Below, piece by piece: positions 16,067 to 23,521 of a DNA stretch of 64,000 nt. The translations under genes and the position numbers were made by a program. The notes beneath the pieces were generated by a model. The model was not told the origin of the DNA. It saw only the letters and a list, made by a program, of their open reading frames with translations, and ran no database searches. Position 1 is the first letter of the stretch. Every line of letters begins with the position of its first letter. This DNA comes from Streptomyces dioscori (GTDB lineage: Bacteria; Actinomycetota; Actinomycetes; Streptomycetales; Streptomycetaceae), in contig NZ_KZ679059.1 of NCBI RefSeq assembly GCF_003024195.1, positions 1 to 64,000 on the forward strand, written 5' to 3'.

Positions 16067-17983
16067 ATGGACACACACGACCAGTACGGCACGACGCGCT
16101 CCACCGAGGGTTTGACGAGTTGTCCGCGGGTGCGTCGTGGCTGGTCGCGCAGTTCCCCGCGCCCCTTCCGGGGCGCTGCCCTTCGGCTTCTCGCGGTCGC
16201 CGGGGCCGGCGCCCTCACCCTCACCGTCGGTCAGATGACCCCGCTCGGCCCGGCTCCCCAGCAGGCCGAAGCCAAGGACGACAAGCAAGTTCTCACCGTC
16301 GCGGTGGCTCAGAGCGTCGACTCGCTGAGCCCGTTCCTCGCGGCGCGGCTGGTCAGTACGAGCATCCACCGGCTCATGTACGAGTACCTGACCAACTACG
16401 ACCCGAAGGACAACCACGCGATCCCGGGTCTGGCCACCAAGTGGGAGCCCTCGGCCGACAAGCTGACCTGGACCTACACGATCCGCGACAACTCGAAGTG
16501 GTCGGACGGGAAGCAGGCCACCGCCGAGGACGCGGCGTGGACGTTCAACACGATGATGACCGACGAGGGCGCGGCCACCGCGAACGGCAGTTTCGTCGCG
16601 AACTTCAGGACGGTCACCGCGCCGAGCCCCACGAAACTGGTCATCGAACTGAAGAAGCCGCAGGCCACGATGGCCGCGCTGGACGTGCCGATCGTCCCGA
16701 AGCACGTCTGGGAGAAGGTCGACGACTTCTCCGAGTTCACCAACGACAAGAAGTTCCCGATCGTCGGCAACGGCCCCTTCGTCCTGACGGCGTACAAGGC
16801 CGACAGCTACGTACGGCTGGAGCCCAACAAGTCGTTCTGGCGCGGGGCTCCGAAGTTCGACGAGCTGGTCTTCAAGTACTACAAGGACGGGGACGCGGCG
16901 GTCGCGGCGCTGCAGAAGGGCGAGGTGTCGTTCGTCTCCGGGCTGACGCCCGCGCAGGCCGCGGCGCTGAAGACCCAGCAGGACGTCACCGTCAACGACG
17001 CGCCGGGCCGCCGTTTCTACGCGCTCGCCACCAACCCCGGCGCGCAGGCCAAGAACGGCAAGAAGTTCGGCGACGGGCACGAGTCGCTGAAGAACCAGAA
17101 GGTCCGGCAGGCACTGTTCACGGCCGTGGACCGCAGGACCGTCATCGACAAGGTCTTCCAGGGCCACGCGGTGGAGGGCGAGGGCTACATCCCGCCGCGC
17201 TTCTCCCCGTACTTCTGGAAGCCGGCGGACGGCCAGCAGATCGCGTACGACCCCGCCGAGGCCGCCCGGCTCCTCGACGAGGCGGGCTACAAGAAGAACG
17301 GTGACGGCAAGCGCGTCGGCAAGAACGGCGAGCCGATCACCTACCGCGTCCTGTGTCATGCCACGGATCCGCCGGACAAGGCGGTCGGCAAGTATCTGCA
17401 GGAGTGGTGGGGCAAGCTCGGCATCGGCGTCTCGCTCGACTGCCGGGACAACGTGAGCGACCCCTGGCTGGCGGGCGAGTACGACCTCGCCTTCGACGGC
17501 TGGTCCGTCAACCCCGACCCCGACTTCGTCCTGTCCATCCACACCTGCGCGGCGCTCCCGGCGACGCCCGAGGACATCGGCGCGACCGACAACTTCATCT
17601 GCGACAAGAAGTACGACGAGCTGTACGACCAGCAGCTCGCCGAGTACGACGCCACCAAGAGGGCGGAAATCGTCAAGCGGATGGAGTCGCGGCTGTACGA
17701 CACCGGGTACATGAACGTCATGGCGTACCCGAACGCGGTCGAGGCCTACCGCACGGACCAGATCGCGTCGATCACGAAGATGCCCGAGGCCGCGGGCAAC
17801 ATCTACGGCCAGGACGGCTACTGGAGCTGGTGGTCGGCGACTCCGGCAGCCGCCAGCGAGTCCTCCGACGACTCCAGCCAGACAGGCGTCATCATCGGCA
17901 TCGTCGCGGGTGTCGTGATCCTCGCGGGTCTCGGAGCGTTCTTCGCGCTGCGCCGACGCGCGACCGCCGAGGACCGCGAATAG
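16067..17983 (+). CDS. Peptide ABC transporter substrate-binding protein, family 5
   Basis: A 638-residue family 5 (OppA/DppA-type) binding protein, first gene of a five-gene operon. A hydrophobic export signal at about residues 40-60 (ALRLLAVAGAGALTLTVG) is followed by a mature domain with typical segments (YEYLTNYDP, IPGLATKWEPSADKLTWTYTIRDNSKWSDG, VRQALFTAVDRR). There is no lipobox; instead the protein ends in a membrane span (VIIGIVAGVVILAGLGAFFAL) and RRR, so it is probably anchored by its C-terminus. Residues about 18-38, before the signal, are encoded by a copy of the dispersed GC-rich repeat, so the true start may differ (a GTG at 16133 is possible). Substrate is inferred to be oligopeptides. 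Confidence 0.88.
   Translation: MDTHDQYGTTRSTEGLTSCPRVRRGWSRSSPRPFRGAALRLLAVAGAGALTLTVGQMTPLGPAPQQAEAKDDKQVLTVAVAQSVDSLSPFLAARLVSTSIHRLMYEYLTNYDPKDNHAIPGLATKWEPSADKLTWTYTIRDNSKWSDGKQATAEDAAWTFNTMMTDEGAATANGSFVANFRTVTAPSPTKLVIELKKPQATMAALDVPIVPKHVWEKVDDFSEFTNDKKFPIVGNGPFVLTAYKADSYVRLEPNKSFWRGAPKFDELVFKYYKDGDAAVAALQKGEVSFVSGLTPAQAAALKTQQDVTVNDAPGRRFYALATNPGAQAKNGKKFGDGHESLKNQKVRQALFTAVDRRTVIDKVFQGHAVEGEGYIPPRFSPYFWKPADGQQIAYDPAEAARLLDEAGYKKNGDGKRVGKNGEPITYRVLCHATDPPDKAVGKYLQEWWGKLGIGVSLDCRDNVSDPWLAGEYDLAFDGWSVNPDPDFVLSIHTCAALPATPEDIGATDNFICDKKYDELYDQQLAEYDATKRAEIVKRMESRLYDTGYMNVMAYPNAVEAYRTDQIASITKMPEAAGNIYGQDGYWSWWSATPAAASESSDDSSQTGVIIGIVAGVVILAGLGAFFALRRRATAEDRE
16120..16185 (+). repeat. Dispersed GC-rich palindromic repeat, copy inside a gene
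   Basis: The stretch carrying GTGGCTGGTCGCGCAG, TTCCCCGCGCCCC and GGGGCGCTGCCC matches the intergenic repeats at 37400, 39955, 45105, 48010, 50285 and 58850. Here it is read in frame as part of the N-terminus of the peptide-binding protein. Confidence 0.75.
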
Positions 17984-18033
17984 CCCTCGGCGAGCCGGGA
18001 CAACTGGGAGTGGCCCAACAGTGAAGGCCGTTC

Positions 18034-19101
18034 ATGACCGCTGAAGCGACACCCTCGCTGGTGGGGAAGACCGGTGGTCCGGCCGAGGCCGGCCCGTCGG
18101 CGGTCCGCGGACCACGGGGACGCGGCACCGCGTATCCGCGGTACGTGGCCGGCAAGCTGGGCGGCGCGGCCGTCTCCCTGCTCGCCGTCCTCGTCACCAG
18201 CTTCTTCCTCTTCCGGCTGATCCCCGGCGACCCGGTGAAGTTCATGACGGGCGGACGCCAGGTGTCGGCCGAGCAACTGGCTTCGTACAGACGGGAGTTC
18301 GGGCTCGACCTGCCGTTGTGGCAGCAGTTCACGGACTACTGCGGCAAGGCGCTCACCGGGGATCTCGGCACCTCGTACCAGTTCCGGGCGCCGGTCATGG
18401 ACAAGATCAGCGAGGCCCTGCCGAACACGCTGCTGCTCACGGGAACGTCGTTCGTGCTCTACACGGCGATCGGCATTTTCCTCGGCACCCGGGCCGCCTG
18501 GCGCAACGGCGGCCTCGGCGACCGCCTGAACACCGGCCTCGCGCTGACCCTCTACTCGATCCCGCCGTTCTGGCTCGGCCTGCTGCTGATCATCGTCTTC
18601 TCGGTCGGGATCGGGCCGGTCCCGGGCCTCTTCCCGACGGGCGGCATGGAGTCCGGCAACGCGGAGGGCTTCGGTTACGTCCTCGACGTCGCCCATCACC
18701 TCATCCTGCCCGTGGTGACGCTGGTCGCGGTCGAGTACGGGCAGACCCTGCTGGTCACGCGTTCGGCGCTGCTCGACGAGATGGGCAGCGACTACCTGAC
18801 GACCGCGCGGGCCAAGGGGTTGCGGGACGATCTCGTCCGCCGCCGCCACGCCGTGCCGAACGCGCTGCTGCCGACGATGACGCTGGTCTTCATCAACCTC
18901 GGCCGGACCGTCGCCGGTGTGATCCTCGTCGAGACGGTCTTCTCCTGGCCCGGCCTCGGCGGGCTCTTCTACCAGGCGCTGAGCGTGCCCGATCTGCCGC
19001 TCGTGCAGGGGCTGTTCTTCGTCTTCGCCGCCGCGGTGATCGTGATGAACACGCTCGCCGACCTGATCTATCCACTGCTCGACCCGAGGGTGGGCCGATG
19101 A
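18034..19101 (+). CDS. Peptide ABC transporter permease, DppB/OppB type
   Basis: A 355-residue inner-membrane subunit. After a polar N-terminus of about 40 residues comes the first span (AAVSLLAVLVTSFFLFRLIPGDPV), then the family region GLDLPLWQQFTDY, further spans and the cytoplasmic EAA loop YLTTARAKGLRDDLVRRRHA, which contacts the ATPase subunits. The LIPGDPV and EAA features are standard for this family. The gene starts 50 bases after the binding protein and its TGA overlaps the next ATG. Confidence 0.93.
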   Translation: MTAEATPSLVGKTGGPAEAGPSAVRGPRGRGTAYPRYVAGKLGGAAVSLLAVLVTSFFLFRLIPGDPVKFMTGGRQVSAEQLASYRREFGLDLPLWQQFTDYCGKALTGDLGTSYQFRAPVMDKISEALPNTLLLTGTSFVLYTAIGIFLGTRAAWRNGGLGDRLNTGLALTLYSIPPFWLGLLLIIVFSVGIGPVPGLFPTGGMESGNAEGFGYVLDVAHHLILPVVTLVAVEYGQTLLVTRSALLDEMGSDYLTTARAKGLRDDLVRRRHAVPNALLPTMTLVFINLGRTVAGVILVETVFSWPGLGGLFYQALSVPDLPLVQGLFFVFAAAVIVMNTLADLIYPLLDPRVGR

Positions 19102-20126
19102 CGACGACGGACCCGGACGAGCCGATGCCGGCCCCGGACGAACCGGTGATGGCCCGGGACGAACCGGAGATGGCCCGGGACGAACCCGTGCCGGCCAGGG
19201 ACGAGCCGCTGACGGCCTCGCCGGCCCCCGCGAAGGCCGGTCCCGGCGCCCTCGCCCGGCAGCGGCGCCGCGCCTCCGCCGTCCGGTTCTGGCAGCGCTA
19301 CCGCACCCACCGCTCCGGTCTCTTCGGGCTGGCCGCGCTCGCGCTCTTCGCCCTGGTCGCGCTGACCGCACCGCTGACCGTCGGCTCCGACGTGCAGAGC
19401 GTGACGGGCGCGCCCGGTCGGCCCATGGAGAGTCCGAGCCTCGAATTCCCGCTGGGCACCGACCAGTTCGGGCGAAGTCTGTTCGGCCTGGTGGTGTGGG
19501 GTTCGCGGGTGTCACTGCTCGTGGGCCTGCTCGCGACCGTCCTCTCCGTCGCGATCGGCGCGCTCATCGGTATCACCGCCGGTCACTTCCGCGGCTGGTT
19601 CGCGACGGTGATGATGCGGATCACGGACTGGTTCCTGGTCATGCCGACGCTGGTGCTCGCGATCGCGCTCGCGACCGTGATGTCCCGTTCGCTCGGCACG
19701 ATCATCCTGGCGATCGGGGTCACGACGTGGCCGACGACGGCCCGGCTGGTGCGTGCGCAGACCCTCGCCGTCGAGTCGCGGCCGTACATCGAACGCGCGA
19801 AGGCCCTGGGCGGCGGCCACCGGCACGTCATGTCCCGTCACGTACTGCCCAATGTCATGCCGCTGGTGCTGGCGCAGACGACACTGATCATCTCCTCGTC
19901 GATCCTCGCCGAGGCCACGCTGGCCTTCCTCGGCCTGGGCGACCCGACGGTCGTGTCGTGGGGCGGTCTGCTCCAGGACGCGCGCGAGGCGGGCGCGGTG
20001 AGCGCCGGGAAGTGGTGGTACCTCGTGCCGCCGGGCATCGCGATCGCCGTCGTGGCCCTCTCCTTCACGCTGTGCGGGCGTGCCGTCGAATCCGTCCTCA
20101 ATCCCAAGCTGGGGGTGGCCCGTTGA
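19098..20126 (+). CDS. Peptide ABC transporter permease, DppC/OppC type
   Basis: A 342-residue partner permease whose ATG overlaps the preceding stop as ATGA. The N-terminus carries an unusual acidic tandem repeat, five variants of (A/P)(R/P)DEP(V/E/L)(M/P)A over about 40 residues, before the first span (LFGLAALALFALVALTAPLTV). The family motif FPLGTDQFGRSLFGLVVWGSR follows, and the EAA loop reads YIERAKALGGGHRHVMSRHVLP. The repeat tail is absent from textbook members and is probably a cytoplasmic extension of no fixed structure. Confidence 0.93.
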   Translation: MTTTDPDEPMPAPDEPVMARDEPEMARDEPVPARDEPLTASPAPAKAGPGALARQRRRASAVRFWQRYRTHRSGLFGLAALALFALVALTAPLTVGSDVQSVTGAPGRPMESPSLEFPLGTDQFGRSLFGLVVWGSRVSLLVGLLATVLSVAIGALIGITAGHFRGWFATVMMRITDWFLVMPTLVLAIALATVMSRSLGTIILAIGVTTWPTTARLVRAQTLAVESRPYIERAKALGGGHRHVMSRHVLPNVMPLVLAQTTLIISSSILAEATLAFLGLGDPTVVSWGGLLQDAREAGAVSAGKWWYLVPPGIAIAVVALSFTLCGRAVESVLNPKLGVAR

Positions 20127-21310
20127 GCACGCCGACCGCGCAACACCTGCTGGACGTACGGGACCTGGAGGTGACGTACGCCGGAGGGGTGGCCGCCGTG
20201 CGCGGGGTGAACCTCACCGTGGACGCCGGGCAGAAGGTCGGCATCGCGGGCGAGTCCGGCTGCGGGAAGTCCACGCTGGCGCTCGCCCTGCTGCGGCTGC
20301 TGCCGGCCGGAGCCCGGGTGAGCGGGGAGATCCTCCTCGACGGCGAGGACGTACTGACCATGAAGTGGGGGCGGGTACGGGCGGTCCGCTGGGCCGGGGC
20401 CTCGATCGTCTTCCAGGGCGCGATGCACTCGCTCAACGCCGTGCACCGCGTCGGGGACCAGATCGCCGAGCCGATCCTGCTGCACCGGAAGGCCACGGCG
20501 GCGGGCGCGCGCAAGCGGACCGGCGAGCTGCTGGAGCAGGTGGGGCTCCCGGCGGCGCGGGCGTCCGCGTACCCGCACGAGCTGTCCGGCGGGCAGCGGC
20601 AGCGCGTGATGATCGCGATGGCGCTGGCCTGCGATCCCCGGCTGGTCGTCGCCGACGAACCGACCACCGCGCTCGACGTGATGATCCAGGCGCAGATCCT
20701 CCGCCTCATCCAGCAGCTCGTCTCCGCACAGGAACTGGGCCTCGTCATGATCAGCCACGACCTCGCGGTCCTGTCCGACACCTGCGACCGGCTCGCGGTG
20801 ATGTACGCGGGCCGGGTGGTCGAGGAAGGGCCCGCCCACCAGGTGTACGAAGACGCCCGGCACCCGTACGGGCAGGCGCTCTCGGCCGCCTTCCCGCGTA
20901 TCGGGGACGCCGGGTCGCGGTTCGCGCCACGCGGGCTGCCCGGGGACCCGCCCGATCCGGCCGCACTGCCGTCCGGCTGCGCGTTCCACCCGCGGTGCGC
21001 GGTGGCCCTGCCCTCGTGCGCCACGGAGGACCAGCGCCTGCGCCCGGCCACCCCGGACCACCGCGCGGCGTGCGTGCACGTGGGCACGGCGGGGTCGGCG
21101 GGGCTGGCGGGTCCGGCGGGGCTGGCGGGTCCGGCGGATTCTGCTGGTTCTGCGGAGCCTGAGGGGCCTGCAGGGGCTGCGGAGCCTGCAGGGCCTGCGG
21201 GCTCTACGCAGCCTGCAAGGCCTGCGGGCTCTACAGAGCCCGCAGGGTCCACGGAGCCTGCGGGGTCAGCGGGGTCGGACGTGGCGGAAGAGGCGAGGAG
21301 CACTCCATGA
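20123..21310 (+). CDS. Peptide ABC transporter ATPase, DppD/OppD type
   Basis: A 395-residue ATPase starting at a TTG that overlaps the upstream TGA (TTGA). Walker A GESGCGKST at about residues 44-52, signature LSGGQRQRV, Walker B LVVADEPTTALD and the H-loop MISHDLAVL are intact, followed by the oligopeptide-transporter C-terminal segment with its cysteine pattern (PSGCAFHPRC, PSCA). The last 65 residues form a Gly/Pro/Ala three-residue repeat (GPA, GLA, GST, EPA units), resembling collagen but without hydroxylation context. It overlaps the next gene as ATGA. Confidence 0.93.
   Translation: MSTPTAQHLLDVRDLEVTYAGGVAAVRGVNLTVDAGQKVGIAGESGCGKSTLALALLRLLPAGARVSGEILLDGEDVLTMKWGRVRAVRWAGASIVFQGAMHSLNAVHRVGDQIAEPILLHRKATAAGARKRTGELLEQVGLPAARASAYPHELSGGQRQRVMIAMALACDPRLVVADEPTTALDVMIQAQILRLIQQLVSAQELGLVMISHDLAVLSDTCDRLAVMYAGRVVEEGPAHQVYEDARHPYGQALSAAFPRIGDAGSRFAPRGLPGDPPDPAALPSGCAFHPRCAVALPSCATEDQRLRPATPDHRAACVHVGTAGSAGLAGPAGLAGPADSAGSAEPEGPAGAAEPAGPAGSTQPARPAGSTEPAGSTEPAGSAGSDVAEEARSTP
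21085..21279 (+). repeat. Triplet-codon minisatellite in 3' end of dppD-like gene
   Basis: Nine-base units of the form GGG/CCT-rich triplets (for example GCGGGCTCTACG, GCGGGGTCA) give a strict three-residue period in the protein tail. The unit is in frame, so length changes would keep the gene open. Confidence 0.7.
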
Positions 21311-22326
21311 CGGTGACGCCCCAGTCGGTCGCCGCGGCGGCTTCGGTCCCCGCCGCGCCCCTCCTGAGTGCCGAAGGGCTGGAGGTCAGCTTCCCCGCGC
21401 GGCGGGGGGACGCCGCGCGGGCCCGTGCCGTCGACGGGGTGGATCTCGACATCCGGCCCGGTGAGATCGTCGCGCTGGTCGGCGAGTCGGGCTGCGGCAA
21501 GACGACGCTGGCGCGCTCGCTCCTCGGCCTCGTCCCGCCGACAGCGGGCCGGGTCACCTTCGCAGGCCGCCCGCTCGACTACTCCTCGCGGGCCCTCAAG
21601 GCGTACCGCAAGCGGGTCCAGCTGGTTCTCCAGGATCCGAGCGGCTCGCTGAACCCCCGGCACACCGTGTACGACGCGGTGGCGGAGGGGCTGCGGATCC
21701 ACGCGTACGCGGGCGACGAGCACGAGGCGGTCTCGACGGCCCTCGCGCGGGCCGGGCTCCGACCGCCCGAGCGGTTCTTCCTGCGCTATCCGCACGAGCT
21801 CTCCGGCGGCCAGCGCCAGCGGGTCGTCATCGCGGGCGCGCTCGTCCTGGAGCCGGAACTCATCGTCGCGGACGAGCCGGTGGCGTCCCTCGACGCGTCG
21901 GTACGCGGCGAGATCCTGGCCCTGTTGCTGCGTCTGCGCGCCGAACTCGGCCTGTCCGCCCTGGTGGTGACCCACGACCTCGGACTCGCGTGGAACATCG
22001 CGGACCGGGTCGCGGTGATGTATCTGGGCCGGATCATCGAGACGGGGGCGGTGGAGGATGTCCTGAGTTCCCCTCAGCACCCGTACACACAGGCCCTGTT
22101 GTCCGTCCTGCCCGAGGCCCCCGGCGACCCGGTCGTCCTGACCGGCGAGCCCCCGGACCCGTCCCGCATCCCCCCGGGTTGCCGCTTCCACGCCCGCTGC
22201 CACATCCTGGCGAACGGCGAGGCGGACCGAGCGGGCGTGGCAACCGCGTGCCGCACGACAGATCTACCGCTGCTCAACGGCAGCGGCGCTTCCCAGGTGG
22301 CCTGCCACTGGGCCGCGTCCCGCTAG
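21307..22326 (+). CDS. Peptide ABC transporter ATPase, DppF/OppF type
   Basis: A 339-residue second ATPase of the operon. Walker A GESGCGKTT, QDPSGSLNPRHTV (a segment typical of the F-type subunit), signature LSGGQRQRV, Walker B LIVADEPVASLD and VVTHDLGLA are all present, as is the C-terminal PPGCRFHARC region. Its ATG overlaps the dppD-like stop, so the five genes are one tightly coupled operon. A repeat hairpin follows the stop and separates it from the converging ribF. Confidence 0.94.
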   Translation: MTVTPQSVAAAASVPAAPLLSAEGLEVSFPARRGDAARARAVDGVDLDIRPGEIVALVGESGCGKTTLARSLLGLVPPTAGRVTFAGRPLDYSSRALKAYRKRVQLVLQDPSGSLNPRHTVYDAVAEGLRIHAYAGDEHEAVSTALARAGLRPPERFFLRYPHELSGGQRQRVVIAGALVLEPELIVADEPVASLDASVRGEILALLLRLRAELGLSALVVTHDLGLAWNIADRVAVMYLGRIIETGAVEDVLSSPQHPYTQALLSVLPEAPGDPVVLTGEPPDPSRIPPGCRFHARCHILANGEADRAGVATACRTTDLPLLNGSGASQVACHWAASR

Positions 22327-22331
22327 GGGCA

Positions 22332-22349
22332 GCGCCCCGTCAGGGGCGC
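22332..22349. terminator. Hairpin between dppF-like gene and ribF
   Basis: GCGCCCC, GTCA loop, GGGGCGC, just after the operon stop. It is the core of a truncated copy of the dispersed GC-rich repeat (about 22326-22362) and probably serves both converging genes. Confidence 0.65.
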
Positions 22350-22418
22350 GGGGAACTGCGTGCCCACCTACGACGCACCATCAGCCGAAGAACAACCCAC
22401 CCGTTGGCCCGGGCCGGC

Positions 22419-23375
22419 TCAGGCCCCCGCGTCGTACTCCGCGACAAGCTCCCGGGACCGCTTCACGTCGTCCGAGATCGCTTCCAGCAACCCCTCGATG
22501 GAATCGAACTTGGCCATCCCCCGCACGAACGCCAAGAAGTCGACAGCGACATGCAACCCGTACAGATCGAGCCCCACACGATCGATGGCGTACGCCTCGA
22601 CCGTCCGCTCGGTCCCGTCGAACTGCGGATTCGTCCCGACGGAGATCGCCGCCGGCATCGCCTCGCCCTGCGCGTGCAGCCACCCCGCGTACACCCCGTC
22701 CGCGGGGATCGCGGTGTGCGGGAGCGTCTCCACGTTGGCCGTGGGGAAGCCCAGTTCACGCCCGCGCTGGGCGCCCCGGACGACGATGCCCTCGACGCGG
22801 TGCGGCCGGCCGAGGATCTCGCGGGCCCCCTCGACCTCGCCCTCGGCGACCAGCCGCCGTGTGAGGGTCGACGAGAACGGCTCGCCGCCCCCCGCCTCAC
22901 CGGTCACGTACAGATCCACCACGTCGACCTCGAAGTCGTACGTCCTGCCCTGCTCGGCGAGGAAGGCGACATTGCCCGCGGCCTTGTGGCCGAAGCGGAA
23001 GTTGGGGCCCTCGACGACGGCCTTCGCGTGGAGCTTGTCGACGAGGACCTTCACCACGAACTCGGCGGGCGACAGCTTCGAGAACTCGGTCGTGAAGGGC
23101 AGGATGAGCAGCGCGTCCACACCCAGTTCGGCCATCAGCTCGGCCCGGCGGTGGTGCGGCGCGAGCAGCGGCGGATGGCTGCCGGGCCGGACGACCTCGC
23201 TCGGATGCGGGTCGAACGTGACCACGACGGACGGAACGCCCAGTTCACGCGCCCGCTCGACGGCATGGCTGATGATCAGCTGGTGTCCGCGGTGGACTCC
23301 GTCGTACGAGCCGATGGTGACGATGCTGCGCCCCCAGTCCTGGGGGATGTCCTCCAAGCCACGCCAGCGCTGCAC
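22419..23375 (-). CDS. ribF: Bifunctional riboflavin kinase / FMN adenylyltransferase
   Basis: A 318-residue enzyme making FMN and then FAD. The N-terminal adenylyltransferase half has TIGSYDGVHRGHQ and VVVTFDPHP; the C-terminal kinase half has REILGRPHRVEGIVVRGAQRG and ELGFPTANV. The start is the GTG giving VQRWRGLEDIP, eight bases after GAGGAG; longer upstream starts are open but unsupported. It lies downstream of the pseudo-trypsin gene and truB, the usual actinobacterial position beside the translation cluster. Confidence 0.95.
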   Translation of the reverse strand: MQRWRGLEDIPQDWGRSIVTIGSYDGVHRGHQLIISHAVERARELGVPSVVVTFDPHPSEVVRPGSHPPLLAPHHRRAELMAELGVDALLILPFTTEFSKLSPAEFVVKVLVDKLHAKAVVEGPNFRFGHKAAGNVAFLAEQGRTYDFEVDVVDLYVTGEAGGGEPFSSTLTRRLVAEGEVEGAREILGRPHRVEGIVVRGAQRGRELGFPTANVETLPHTAIPADGVYAGWLHAQGEAMPAAISVGTNPQFDGTERTVEAYAIDRVGLDLYGLHVAVDFLAFVRGMAKFDSIEGLLEAISDDVKRSRELVAEYDAGA

Positions 23376-23521
23376 TGTGACCGCTCCTCGTCGAACCTGT
23401 GTCCGTGTCTGCCTCATACGCAGCTCTAAGGGTGCCATGCCGTGTCCCCTGGACCCGCATCGGCATGGGCCCTGTGACCGGTGGCACGTGACAGTGGCGC
23501 CGACGGGGAGGCGGCGAGGGG

